DNA of 64,000 nt from Russula earlei (lineage: Eukaryota; Basidiomycota; Agaricomycetes; Russulales; Russulaceae): assembly GCA_025769875.1 (NCBI GenBank), contig JAGFNK010000087.1, positions 80,029 through 144,028 of the forward strand, given 5' to 3'. Below are positions 1 to 10,645 of this stretch, one piece after another (the stretch's first letter is position 1; every line of letters begins with the position of its first letter). The notes below the pieces were generated by a model. That model ran no database searches. It saw only the letters and a list, made by a program, of their open reading frames with translations, and was not told the DNA's origin. Made by a program: the position numbers and the translations under genes.

Positions 1-666
1 GACGCGCGATCTGACGCCGCCTTTCAGCAACAGGGGTACCAGGAGGAAGTGGTGGAAGGCCCATGTTCAGTGCGGACGCAATACACTCATTCGCTAAAAA
101 AAGCAATGTGGAACATAAAGCATGGATATAAGGCAGTACACTCACCTGTGAACCCCCTACAAACGCGACAGTGGGGTTATAGGTGGCTCATGAGGCCCGG
201 CTCGGCTATTTGCAAGCAAAATGTGCATCTCCTCAGCATGCCGTCGGAGGAAAGCGACATCGTTTCGAACAACAGCGACATCATTTTTAATAACAGCGAC
301 ATCATTTTGAATAACAGCGAGCCTCGCATTCATATTGCCAACCTCAGTGTTGATGTTTTGCACCATTGCATGTAGATTAGCCAACCAAACAGGGGCCACA
401 TTTTCGTCAGGACGATGCGAGAATACAATTGCTGCCTTGTACACCTCTGCAGCACCGATTTCAGCATTACTTGCAGCACCAGGGTATGCCGTCCCTGCAA
501 TTAAGATCAGTTGATATTTCCAATAAGAAAGGTTTCACCGACGTTTTGAGAGGGACAGCGTGTCAACATACTCGTTAGCGTTCGTTATGTCCACAAGAGT
601 GGGGGGGGTCGCAGGAAGGGGAGGAGTTTGAACGCCAGCTCCGTTGGGAGGCGGCACGAGCGCCAT
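1..666 (-). CDS. Conserved basidiomycete hypothetical protein, C-terminus off window, frame displaced at a stop
   Basis: I recognise this as a widespread mushroom hypothetical family of unknown function. Exon 1 is 666-539, beginning MALVPPPNGAG. Exon 2 is 494-146 and contains a GTAYPGA-like stretch, a conserved VYKAAIV..RPDENVAPVWLA block and a short coiled-coil-like repeat of NDVAVIK/NDVAVVR/NDVAFLR. Exon 3 runs from 93 off the left edge and encodes NECIASALNMGLPPLPPGTPVAERRRQIA. The junctions are good (CAG/GTGAGT donor at 146/145, TTTTTTTAG acceptor at 94). Frame 0 meets UAG at 159-157, and exon 3 joins in frame only if the reading frame moves by +1. That shift must fall in the 21 nt ending at the UAG, because the +1 frame is closed by a UAA just upstream. 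It could be a programmed shift, a recent indel or a sequence error. Family membership is recalled from similar proteins; no function is inferred. Confidence 0.6.
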
Positions 667-1530
667 TACAGAACACTGCTGCACAGCCTGTCAAAGTACT
701 TATATCAAGTCAAGTGATGGTGCACAGACCATCTGACTTAAGGGCAGGTCTACAGTCCTCTGATCGGTGCACAAAGTGAGCAGTCTGTGCAGAGTGGAAC
801 TTGAACCAGTAAATGGGTTTACTGGATAACCCGAAACAGCGTGAGCCGTTCGAGCCGTTTGAAGAAGTGCCAGATTCGGAGTTTTGAAGTGCCAGATTTG
901 GATATGGTTGCTCGATTTGGAGAATTGTCTGCCACTTGATGACGCAATCCCCACGGCCTCGGTCAGGGCTCAGCCAAGCTGTGGCTGAGTGACATCATCG
1001 TCACTATCCCCACCACGCCTTGCTCTCGCTCGCCCGCCTTCCTTCACCCCTGCCAAGATCTGCGTAAATCATCTCCCCCTACTGGAGCTCCCAAGGCCGC
1101 CGCTACCCAGCGTACCTCAAAGACTCATCAAAGACTCGTTGAGCTCCTGTCCGACCCCCAGAACGCCCCCTCCCTGCAGAACAAGGCGAAGATGACGAGA
1201 TCCATGGCTACGAGACAGACACAGGCGTGCGCATGCGCGAGCATAGGAGCACCACGGAACGCATGACCAAGGCAGAGCGCCGCCGAGCTGGGTGCCGCCG
1301 CATCACCACTTACTGGCCATGCGTTTGCGCAGTTGACACTCCTCGCACACTACGAATCGCAAGCACATACCATCCTCCAACATCCACGCACAGGCGCACT
1401 AGCACTCTCGCGACGCGACGCGATGTAGCTCACTGGGAAACTCTTTACATTGTGCCGCGACGTCGTGCTCGGGCGCAATGTTCTCGACGTGCAGAGTATC
1501 TTCTGGGAAGAGGCGAGCATGCATGGGCTA
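667..1530. other. No supported gene
   Basis: Several short frames overlap here on both strands, but none shows family motifs, sensible splice structure or consistent composition. I see no RNA gene. Confidence 0.4.
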
Positions 1531-1654
1531 GACACCATTGGGCATAGAATGCCTGCAAGCACGAGTAAGGCGCGCAAAGTTATGCAGTGGTTCCGCTCAT
1601 GCAGCAAGGGCCATGGTCTCGATGACGACGGAGAAACATCTGTGCCACTGGGCA
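1531..1654 (+). repeat. Dispersed repeat copy 1 (about 124 bp)
   Basis: This copy starts GACACCATTGGGCATAGAAT and recurs in the same orientation at 3311-3434 with scattered substitutions. The copies share the segment reading GHRMPAST.....VMQWFRSCS.GH..DDDGE in one frame, so this may be a fragment of a degraded coding repeat rather than a transposon end. Its nature is unknown. Confidence 0.7.
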
Positions 1655-1872
1655 AGCCATCTGTACGTGATGTGTTCATCGTCAGCGCGAACGATTTCAT
1701 GTGACTGACTTGAACTCATTGGCGCTAGGATTTCGACAGATTTGAATCCACAATTCTGCCTCCGAAGAAGCCGACTATGGAGCTGCAGGAGCTGGGATGT
1801 TGAACCGCACCCGGATGACCAATCTGCTTTAATATCGACAAGTCAACTGCTACACAGTTTGGCAAGCCGTCG

Positions 1873-2113
1873 ACGTTGAAAGAGGACCTGTGCCTTTTTT
1901 CTTCTTGTCGACTTTCTCCCTCCGTAGCTCGCTAATGATCTGATCTGGCATCGTGTGTAAATCTCTCGAATGGTACAAGTCCTCTCCGAACAACCACCCT
2001 GTGCGTTGCGTTATCCGTTCATCCCCATCCTCCCCTCCGCTAGCATTTGTACACTTGGCACACTTATCAGGTATGACGTGCACAACATAATCACGTTGCT
2101 GTTCCGGATTGTC
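1873..2113 (+). pseudogene. Relic of a fungal transcription-factor-like exon, copy of 16380-16634
   Basis: This about 240-bp block is clearly homologous to 16380-16634, with several substitutions and a few small indels. Both begin ACGTTGAAAGAGGAC and end GTTCCGGATTGTC. In the frame used at 16.4 kb it reads IPILPSASI and then LLFRIV, so it is part of the same gene family. Nothing on either side here continues that gene, so I read it as a detached, dead fragment. Confidence 0.6.
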
Positions 2114-2397
2114 CGATGGAGGGCCGCCATTATCAGCGGCAGCCACTTTACCCACAGCAGCGAATCGTCCATCACCCAGAGTTTGGTGACGTTGCCGTCA
2201 TCCATCTTTTCTTCCTCCCGATATTGTGCCTACCGCGTGGACAACTTGAGTCGCCCTTCCGCCCATTACACCGCTTCCGGTTCTAAGCGACTCAAAGCGC
2301 CGCCCGTTGCGTCGCAACATCCACATCCAAGAGTCCATATTGCCACCCACATATGCGAGCACTGCTGTACGCCTTGACCCATCATCTTCTTCCCGTT

Positions 2398-2413
2398 CCC
2401 CCCCCCCCCCCCC
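2398..2413. repeat. Homopolymer C run (16 C)
   Basis: A run of sixteen C lies near the 5' end of the open frame that follows. Its length is unreliable in most sequencing and could alter the predicted frame. Confidence 0.9.
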
Positions 2414-2414
2414 G

Positions 2415-3120
2415 AGATCGCTGGCCGTGCTCTTGTATCTATCACATCCGACAGACAGACCGCCTCACCAAATTCACGGTCGCACAGATGTGCTCCTAGC
2501 TCTTCGTCTCGAAACTCACTCGGCCTTCCTCGCCGCCTATCGCCTCTCCCGCCTGTCTTGTCCTGATGTTCTCGAAAAGTCTACGACCCTAGACCCGGAC
2601 GACCCTTTCATAATTCCACCGGTTCTATCTGGGCGCTCAACCATTCCGCCGCATTTACTCCCCGAGCCTCCTGCCAACGAGAGGCGCGCAAGGCATCTCG
2701 CCCTGTTGCTGGACTCTGACGACCCTGACATTCGAGATTGGGCACAGGCCGAGTATCTCAAGCTTGGACGCACGAGACGTCGGCTTGTATGCGAAGGCGT
2801 ATTCGAAGTCAAGGTTATGTTGGATGGCGCTGACTAGAATCTTGCTGAAGACTAGAGTGCCAAAGAGCGAGAGGAGGACTTGGAGAAGTTGAGGGAGCGG
2901 CTCGAGAGGGAGAAGGACAGGCGCGAAGAGCGCGAGGAGGTCGAGCGTGAAATGGTGTGGGCACGGGAGATGTTCGGCAAGTGGTTCATCGATGGACGCA
3001 TTGACGCCGTGTTTTGGCTCGCCGCAGATGTCCTGAACGAATTGTTGAAGGAAGTCGTGCAGGATGAGGGTGAGGAGTCGGTTACAGGAGAGGCGATGGA
3101 GTCAAAGAACCACCACCAAG
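2415..3120 (+). CDS. Hypothetical coiled-coil protein, partial model
   Basis: Two open blocks join cleanly across a 42-nt candidate intron: donor AAG/GTTATG at about 2812, a CTGAC branch-like element, and acceptor GACTAG at about 2854. The first block contains LDSDDPDIRDWAQAEYLKLG. After the junction the protein becomes strongly charged (KEREEDLEKLRERLEREKD, then EVEREMVWAREMFGKWFIDG), typical of a coiled coil. No ATG lies in a convincing position, so a 5' exon is probably missing. Beyond about 3120 the frame degenerates into repeat copies. I do not recognise the family. The charge periodicity and the precise junction favour a real or recently dead gene over chance. Confidence 0.35.
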
Positions 3121-3310
3121 GTCAGCCGAAATCGACCCCGAATCACGTGATCCTTCATCCACCCTGGCCACTTCCAAGACGCCAGAAGCCGAGCGAATCA
3201 CGCCGAAGGCCGCAGCCTCATTCGCTTCGGTCGCTTCATCGAAATGAAGGGGCGCACCAGTACAGAAGGCCAAACACGGGCCGGAGCCGGAGCCAGTGCC
3301 ACGCGCCCCC

Positions 3311-3434
3311 GACACCATTGGGCATAGAATGCCTGCAAGCACGAGTGAGGTGCGCAAAGTTATGCAGTGGTTCCGCTCGTGCAGCGAGGGCCATAGTCTC
3401 GACGACGATGGAGAAGCATCTCTGCCGCTGGGCA
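3311..3434 (+). repeat. Dispersed repeat copy 2 (about 124 bp)
   Basis: Second copy of the 1531-1654 repeat, same orientation, diverged by scattered substitutions. Confidence 0.7.
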
Positions 3435-3649
3435 GCAAATGCTTCTATCAACGCCATGCAGGTGTTCCGTTCCCCACCGGGGTCACCTCCGAGGAGTATA
3501 CCTAGGTGCCGTCCTGCATGGGTCCGCCGCACCCACACCGCACTACCAGTACTGGAGCGGAGTTGTTCCCAGCTTTGCAGAGCTCATGCGGTGGTACGTC
3601 ACGCCACAGAGTCGAGGCTATGCATCATCCGGAACAGCAGGAGCTCCTC

Positions 3650-3985
3650 CCCACTGTCTCACCCATCGCCTTCTTTCCCGTTGTCACCGCCGCCTCCACC
3701 TCTGCACCCTCAGCCTTCCACCAGGACAACAGCCACTACATCTTGGTTTCCACTTCCCCTGTCGTTGCAGCCCCAGTAATGCTCACAGCTGCCGTCCCTG
3801 TCTGTGCATCAGTCTCTCCCTTCATCATTTCCACTTCATCTGTCGTCTCTACCCTGCTTACTGGAGCCTCTGGTTCGCCCTCAGCCTTTTCCGCTTCAGC
3901 CCTGTCCGTAGTAGTCTCAGCACCGCCCACCATTGTAGCCCCTGTTGCCATGACCCCCGTTGTCTCAGTATCACCAGCCTAGTCT
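3650..3985. repeat. Low-complexity Ala/Ser/Val-coding tract
   Basis: A degenerate short-period tract, open in several frames: one strand reads Val/Ser/Ala/Pro-rich, the other Glu/Thr/Ala-rich. The same composition and imperfect period occur in opposite orientation at about 13600-14580. I treat both as degenerate minisatellite-like sequence, not genes. Confidence 0.45.
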
Positions 3986-4153
3986 CGCCAATCGCCACCG
4001 TTGCAGCCTCAGTCTTTCCTCAGCATCGTCAGCCATCAAAATATTAGTTTTGTCCAACACCAGCATCACAGCCCCATCGACACCTTTTGCCACCAGCATC
4101 GTCCAAAAAGACCAAGATGGCCCCGACTCGGATCGGTGTCCCGGAGCGCATGG

Positions 4154-4210
4154 CCACACACACGTCGACACACACACACACACACTCTCTCTCTCTCACA
4201 CTCTCACACT
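4154..4210. repeat. CA/CT microsatellite
   Basis: (CA)n passing directly into (CT)n and then imperfect CTCACA units. A simple sequence repeat with no coding evidence. Confidence 0.9.
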
Positions 4211-4382
4211 CCCTCCTCTCGCATCGCCCCAGCGCCTCGCCCGACACAACCCCGAAAATGAATGAAAAGCGGAATTTGCCCCGAGCCACCGAGCTCCCTA
4301 CCTCGTATCGAGCTCACCTCTTAAGTCGGTCACGGAGTTCAGTCCCACTCCTACCCCTCTGACCATTCTCAATTTCATGTGA

Positions 4383-4472
4383 CTCGTCTCGGTTTCACTC
4401 TCGCTCTTTCTCATACCTTGTTTCGATTACGCCTCGCGTCTGGTGTTCCGACGACATCAGCTCTCGCCGCTT
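4383..4472 (+). repeat. Dispersed 90-bp block, copy of 17930-18021
   Basis: Both copies start CTCGTCTC and end GACATCAGCTCTCGCCGCTT, with small indels between them. The flanks differ, and the second copy directly abuts the purine-gene pseudogene. Confidence 0.7.
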
Positions 4473-5264
4473 CAAAATCAAGTCACCCACCTTACGTCTT
4501 CCGCACGCTGCATGCCGTGCCCCACTCGCCACTTACACCTTACGCCTAGAAGACTGTTACGCCGTCACCACGCCGCACGAAACAATCAAGTACAATCAAG
4601 TCACAGGCAACCAACCCCATTTCACTTTCTTCCCTCACCTGTGGTCTACTCAGTCCCCTCGGGCGAACGCAGCTTACACCAACGCAGCATCGGCACACTT
4701 ACAAGTGTGCTTGCAGTGGTGGCGGACAATGTTTCAGTGCACTTGGCAGGATGTAGATGAATTTTTGATTATGATATTACCAATAACAACAGACTTAAGG
4801 CAGAATCGTTTTGAGAGGAGAATACACAAGTTGTTTAAATACAGAGGCAGGTACAATGGATGAGGCCTACTACTTCTCCTAGATCCAGTAGGACATGGTG
4901 AGGAGCGAAATGAGAGGCGTTGAGGGCTGTGAGCCCTCATGTATGGCACAGTTGGTGAATGCATGGTTGTTGAGGCAGGTGCAAGACAGTTGAAGCATGG
5001 TAAAAGTTCGAGGCCAGGTGACAGGCGAATGGTAGAGTTGGGAGGAAGGGGAGATAAGGGAGAGACAGAGAGGCGAGGGCGAAGGGGAAGCGATGAAGCA
5101 ACAAGGCGAGCAAGCCAACGTCCCCAACGAGAGCATTTGGCCAAGCCATCGCTGAGCTGAACTAACTGAGCCGGACCGGACCGAGCCGTGACAGCACTAG
5201 CTGACGGCTCAGGCTCGAGCACGTGACCTACTTTCCATTTTGAGAACGCTCTTGTAGGGCTCGC

Positions 5265-5312
5265 CTTACATACTGTACGCCACTGGGAACTCGGCAGTTC
5301 ACTACCATCTCG
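5265..5312. repeat. Inverted partner of 11698-11745
   Basis: The segment containing ACTGGGAACTCGGCAGTTCA recurs in reverse complement about 400 bp beyond the other end of the copia element, with one short internal duplication. The copia element is therefore flanked by an older inverted pair. Confidence 0.6.
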
Positions 5313-5586
5313 GCAGTCACAAATGTCACGAAAGTAACATACATGTAACACCCATGCCGAATTAAAGTCCACCCAGGATGAAATGTTAAGTACAATGGCA
5401 TTTCGATGTGGGGACTAGGGAAAACAGGAGTAGCATCTAATGGAATCTGGTCCCAATATTGAATCTGGAATGATGGTGTAGTAGTACTGTATGGTGCAGT
5501 ACTGTAAGAGTGTTGCGAAGGCAGCTGTGCAAATGGTTGTCCAGTGAGGGTCCTATTGATGAGGCGAGGGATGATGAGGAGGGATA

Positions 5587-5846
5587 TGATGTAAATGTAT
5601 GTTTTCGTTATATGTTTCACGCGCTCACATATATATTGTATCCGCGATGAATATGTACGTTCCGTTTTGTTATGATCTCATACGACGTCATACATAAAAT
5701 CATAAAAAACTACTTATAGTATATACTTCTGTGTACGATTACCAAGCCCGTAGTGTACTTGTGATTTAACTACGGCCCTCGCGTGGGCCCACACAATTGA
5801 AGCGTTTTCTACCATTCCATTCCCGTCCCTGGCCCTTTTCTCACCA
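5587..5846 (+). repeat. 5' LTR of copia element
   Basis: Begins TGATGTAAATG and ends CTCACCA. It differs from the 3' LTR at eight bases (5606, 5620, 5628, 5629, 5658, 5730, 5754, 5773), all within seven CpG sites read as CG in one copy or inferred ancestrally. Confidence 0.97.
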
Positions 5847-5916
5847 GGTTATGGGCCCTGACTGTTGCCATTGACCAAACCAAAAAGACTACATTCATTC
5901 ACTTGTAACAACCACA

Positions 5917-8900
5917 ATGGACGACCTCAAAGTCCCTATTGAAAAGTTAGCCAGCGATGGCAGTAATTGGGTCACTTACCGCGACCGCATGATGTGGACT
6001 TTCCAATCTCGAGGGCTGACAGAACACCTTACCGAAGTCAGCGTCTCGGCTGCATACATTGCTATTGGCAACGTGGGCCACTTGACGCCGCAAGCCCAAT
6101 GGGATATGGACAATGCCACAGTAAAACAATTAATAGGGGCATCAATCCCCAACAGCGTCTTCACGCAAATCAGAAACAAAATAAACGCTAAAGAAGTGTG
6201 GGATGCACTCAAAGCGTTATTTGAGACACGCACCCAAACAATAATAGTCGACCTGAAGCAGCGACTACAATCAATGCGTTGCGGAGAAGAAGACAACATT
6301 CGGACGCACCTAGAGAAGGTGGCCGACCTCCGAGAGCAACTCGGATCTATGGGAAAAACCATACCTGACGATGAATATGCAGCGATTTTGATGGGATCAC
6401 TGCCCTCTTCTTATTGGTCTTCACGCAACGCTATCGCCACCTCTGCCTATATTGGTGGACATACAATTACTGCTGACACAATCATCAAACTGATTACTGA
6501 CGAGTTTGATCAACGTACCCTAGACGCCAATTCCAAGGCCCAAGAAGAAGCCTTTACTGCCGATGCCCAAAAGAAAAAGGGGAAGAAACGCGATATCGAG
6601 TGTTTCAATTGCCATAAAAAAGGGCATATGAAGTCCGATTGTTGGGCAAAAGGAGGCGGTAAGGAGGGGCAAGGACCGAGACAGCGTGCAGGGAAGGACG
6701 GTGGGCGGAAGAAATCCGACGCCGGGCCAAACGACACTGCCGTTTCAGCTGAGCCAGTGGAGACCGAAGCGTGGGCTGCTATAGAACTGGCAGACAAAAC
6801 TGATATTGCAGAAGTGGTCCCCAGAGCCAAACTGAACGGCCAGACAACCGAGCTCTATGACTCAGGAGCTACACGCCATATGTCGCCTTTTCGAGACAAA
6901 TTTATCACTTACCAGAAAATCGCCCCTCATCCTATTATCGCTGCTGATAAGCGAACCTTCTACGCCATTGGCAAAGGAGATCTTCAGATCGATGTCCCAA
7001 ATGGCACAAAGTCGACAAAAGTGCTATTGCGCGATACTCTTCACGCGCCAGATATCGGAGTGACAGTTGTATCCATCAGTCAAATCTTGAAAGCTGGCTA
7101 CTCAGTCAAATTTTTGGGCAACTTCTGCGATATCAAACGAGGGAGCGACGGGTATATTGTGGGGAAGATACCATCAGGAGCGAATGGCCTATTCAAAGTC
7201 GAACACAGTATGGCTGCGACCACATCGGAAATTTCCGAAAACCTTCTCACGCTCCACAGGAGACTTGGTCACATCTCCCCGACTACCATCCGCACCCTCA
7301 TTCGCGCCAATGCTATTACAGGCGTTCACTTGGTGGACGACCCAACTATTCCATTTATTTGCGACTCTTGTGAGCATGCAAAATCCACGCGCAAGGTTAT
7401 CCACAAGGAGTGGCAAGCGCCTCTGGCCCAGGCATTCGGAGATGAGGTGCATACAGACCTATGGGGAGCTTCACCTGTCCAGAGCCTTGGTGGCCGAAAA
7501 TATTATGTGACCTTCACTGACGACCATACTCAGTGGACTAACATAGAAGCCCTACGTACCAAAAGCGCAACATTTGAGGCATACAAGGCGTTTGCAGCAT
7601 GGGCGCAAACGCAACGAGGCGTTCGTATCAAACGCCTTAGATCTGACCGCGGCGGTGAGTTCCTCATTAATGAATTCACTGACTTCTTGAGAAACCAAGG
7701 TACTGAGCGATGCCTCACAACCGCTGACACGCCCCAACACAATGGCATAGCAGAGTCACTCAACCGCCGCCTAGTCGAACACGTACGCGCCATGCTGCAC
7801 CAAGCCCAGTTGCCCAAGAATATGTGGGGCGAAGCTATCAGACATGCTGTTTGGCTGAAGAATCGCACGTCCACACGCGCCATTGGCAACGTAACCCCAT
7901 ATGAGAGGCTATACAATGAGAAACCTAACTTGAAAGACGTTCCGGAGTGGGGACAAATTATTTGGGTTCACCTCAAGAAACAACCCAAATTGGATGCACG
8001 CGCTATACAAGCGCGATGGGTTGGTTACGATACCGACAGTACCCACGCCCATCGCATATATTGGCCAACACAAAAAAAGATCTCCGTTGAGCGCGACGTG
8101 AGATTCCCCACAATTGAAGTGGGGCCTACCATTCCAATACTCACTACTCCATTACGCACATCGCATGTCATAAAGGCGTCACCTAGGCCACACTCACCGA
8201 CATTTACAGCACCATCATCCCCTCTCCCCATTTCACCGACGTCAACTCCGTTACCACCATCACCTCTTACACCGGTCACGTTAGCACCTCAAACTGACGA
8301 TGAAGAAGAAGTCGAACAGGAACTTGTGCCTGTGCGCACTCCTGTAACCACGCCGGTACCGAAAAAGAGAGCACAGAAACTTACACAATTCATACAACCG
8401 ACGCGTCAATCCGAACGCGTGCCAAAACCATCATATATTATGCGGCAAATAGCCGCAGGAGAGGGTACAGCAGAGGGCACTAATACCGATTATGCCCATT
8501 ACCTTGTTGCCACAGAGTTTACTGACACAAATTCAATTCCACCGATCGAGATCGACAGCGATCTGAAGTCATACGCGGAAGCGCGATCCCGCTCCGATTG
8601 GCCTCAATGGAAAGAGGCAATGGATCGGGAGCTGTCAACTCTCGAGGCGGCCGGCACCTGGGAAGTTGTACCACGCCCACGCGACAAAAATATTATCAGT
8701 TCAAAGTGGGTTTATCGCATTAAAAGAAAGGCAGACGGAACCGTACTCAAATACAAAGCACGGCTCGTTGCCCGCAGCTTCACGCAAATATACGGGGTGG
8801 ACTATTTTATCACCTTTTCTCCGGTTGCTAAATTAACAAGCTTTCGCATCATATTGGCGATCGCCGCGCGGCTCGACTGGGATATCGAAAGTTTCGATTT

Positions 8901-9696
8901 CAACGGAGCCTACCTAAATGGAGAACTGGATGCTAATGAAGAAATCTACATGCAATCTCCCCCGGGTTATGACGACAATTCAAACACCGTGAAGCAATTA
9001 AAAAAATCTCTTTACGGCTTAAAACAAGCCGGGCGTAAATGGTATGATATGCTCACGCGCACCCTCGTTAACATCGGCTTCAGTATCACCGAAGCCGATT
9101 CAGGAGTCTTTATAGCGCGTGTAGGAGAACGCACGCTCATCCTTGCAGTCCACGTTGACAACTGCATTCTAACGGGCAGTTCACAAACACTGATTAGGCA
9201 GTACAAAGAGAAGATCAATTCCTGTTACACGCTGACAGATCTAGGGCCAGTCCATTGGCTACTGGGCATCAAAGTTACTCGCGATCGCGCAGCACGAACT
9301 ATATCTCTTTCCCAATCATTATACATCGACACCATCTTGGCGCGATTCGCATTCACCGATGCAAAGCCATATGGTACTCCTATGGTCCCCGGCGCAATAT
9401 ATTCGAAGACGGACGCACCTTCATCGCCAGACGAGATCGCCCACATGCAGAAAACACCTTATCGCGAAGCCATAGGTAGCCTAATGTATCTTGCCGTTGC
9501 GACACGCCCGGACATAGCTTTCGCTGTTTCATCACTTTCCCAATTTCTCGACAATCCGGGTATAACACACTGGGAAGCAGTAAAGCGGATTTTCCGCTAT
9601 CTTATCGACACTAAACAAATGAAATTAACCTATGGCAACGAAAGACATGATCTCATCGGATATACGGACGCCGACGGTGTCAAGACTCACTGTTGA
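5917..9696 (+). CDS. Copia Gag-Pol polyprotein, truncated in RNase H
   Basis: A 1,259-residue frame starting MDDLKVPIEKL. It carries an N-terminal UBN2/gag region, a CCHC zinc knuckle (C229, C232, H237, C242), an aspartic protease with D315-S-G, and a GAG-pre-integrase zinc-binding region with LHRRLGHIS and CDSCEHAK. The integrase catalytic triad D514, D577, E613 is intact. Reverse transcriptase follows with FNGAYLNGEL and SLYGLKQAGRKWY. The usual catalytic Val-Asp-Asp reads Val-Asp-Asn (D1081, N1082); the Asn codon AAC follows a C, so it fits a CpG transition on the opposite strand. The frame ends at DADGVKTHC because an LTR has inserted after residue 1,254 or so; real RNase H resumes downstream. 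Proteins of this type copy and integrate the element. Confidence 0.95.
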   Translation: MDDLKVPIEKLASDGSNWVTYRDRMMWTFQSRGLTEHLTEVSVSAAYIAIGNVGHLTPQAQWDMDNATVKQLIGASIPNSVFTQIRNKINAKEVWDALKALFETRTQTIIVDLKQRLQSMRCGEEDNIRTHLEKVADLREQLGSMGKTIPDDEYAAILMGSLPSSYWSSRNAIATSAYIGGHTITADTIIKLITDEFDQRTLDANSKAQEEAFTADAQKKKGKKRDIECFNCHKKGHMKSDCWAKGGGKEGQGPRQRAGKDGGRKKSDAGPNDTAVSAEPVETEAWAAIELADKTDIAEVVPRAKLNGQTTELYDSGATRHMSPFRDKFITYQKIAPHPIIAADKRTFYAIGKGDLQIDVPNGTKSTKVLLRDTLHAPDIGVTVVSISQILKAGYSVKFLGNFCDIKRGSDGYIVGKIPSGANGLFKVEHSMAATTSEISENLLTLHRRLGHISPTTIRTLIRANAITGVHLVDDPTIPFICDSCEHAKSTRKVIHKEWQAPLAQAFGDEVHTDLWGASPVQSLGGRKYYVTFTDDHTQWTNIEALRTKSATFEAYKAFAAWAQTQRGVRIKRLRSDRGGEFLINEFTDFLRNQGTERCLTTADTPQHNGIAESLNRRLVEHVRAMLHQAQLPKNMWGEAIRHAVWLKNRTSTRAIGNVTPYERLYNEKPNLKDVPEWGQIIWVHLKKQPKLDARAIQARWVGYDTDSTHAHRIYWPTQKKISVERDVRFPTIEVGPTIPILTTPLRTSHVIKASPRPHSPTFTAPSSPLPISPTSTPLPPSPLTPVTLAPQTDDEEEVEQELVPVRTPVTTPVPKKRAQKLTQFIQPTRQSERVPKPSYIMRQIAAGEGTAEGTNTDYAHYLVATEFTDTNSIPPIEIDSDLKSYAEARSRSDWPQWKEAMDRELSTLEAAGTWEVVPRPRDKNIISSKWVYRIKRKADGTVLKYKARLVARSFTQIYGVDYFITFSPVAKLTSFRIILAIAARLDWDIESFDFNGAYLNGELDANEEIYMQSPPGYDDNSNTVKQLKKSLYGLKQAGRKWYDMLTRTLVNIGFSITEADSGVFIARVGERTLILAVHVDNCILTGSSQTLIRQYKEKINSCYTLTDLGPVHWLLGIKVTRDRAARTISLSQSLYIDTILARFAFTDAKPYGTPMVPGAIYSKTDAPSSPDEIAHMQKTPYREAIGSLMYLAVATRPDIAFAVSSLSQFLDNPGITHWEAVKRIFRYLIDTKQMKLTYGNERHDLIGYTDADGVKTHC

Positions 9697-10638
9697 ACTA
9701 TCCAGTTCAAGAGCGAGGGATAAGCTCGAAGACGAGTCGGTAGACGTCCAAGACGGCGTGGGCAAGGAGTAGAGTCCAGAGTAGTAACAAATACCAGAGA
9801 GGTACTGTTACTGTGAGAGTAGAACAATCACGCAGGGAAGAGGCCAGAGTGGTCACAAGGGGACGGTCCTTAAAGGAGTATCCCAGGGATGGAGAGTGCC
9901 GTAAACAAATGGACAGTCTGAGGACTGTCCGCTACTTTATTGAGCACTTATATACTACAAGAGAACTGCTAAATCTGGAACAAGTCATAACCTTGTTATC
10001 AAGCACAATAGAATGATGAGTAAGAAGTCGGAGGACGCTTACTGAGCATGCTCAGTCATGCTCAGTAAGCTGCTGAGTAAGAAGACTTCTCTTGATGAGT
10101 AAGAGCTTCCATTGTCCACGTGTTCACTGCTTTAGTGCACGTGCAAGCACCTGATTCATTTCCTGTTAGTTAGTTTAGGGCCGGTCATTTGAGGACTTGT
10201 AGTTTGGTTAGGAAATGGTGTCATCTTATAAGGCCCTTATATAGTTCTATTAGGGTCTTTAGAGTCGACCCTAATACTTCTATTAAGGTCCTTAGTATTG
10301 CCTTATAGTTGTTCTATAGTTATTAGAGTTGGTCTAATAACGCGTTGTAGGGCCTTTGATACTAGGTTAGTGCCTATTGTAGAGCTCCTAGGGTCGTTCC
10401 AAAGGGTCCTTAGGAAGGCCCTAATACTGTCTTTTGTTGCTAGAAGGGTTGCCTTTAAGTGGGGCTTGCTGTATATCGATTGTGCCGAGAATCGCTCGTG
10501 CAACAATGCGCGCGCGATATTGTGGACACCTCTACTCACCCCTTTTGCTCGTGTGAACAGGGTGACACCATAGAGACCAGGTTTCCTCCTATAAGGAAGG
10601 GTCCTTCAAGGGCCCTCTCCGGAGAATGGTTCATGACA
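9678..10638. mobile_element. Nested solo LTR, probably Ty3/gypsy type
   Basis: A 961-bp insertion beginning TGTCAAGACTCAC and ending TTCATGACA, flanked by GACGG at 9673-9677 and 10639-10643. Removing it restores the copia RNase H frame (DADG/ASQEH). It has no internal coding region, so it is a solo LTR left by LTR-LTR recombination. It shares the short motif ACAAATGGACAGTCTGA and the following TTATATAC with the 829-bp LTR family at 59.7 and 61.3 kb, suggesting a related family. If so, its own 5'-3' sense may be opposite to the window. Confidence 0.85.
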
Positions 10639-10645
10639 GACGGTG

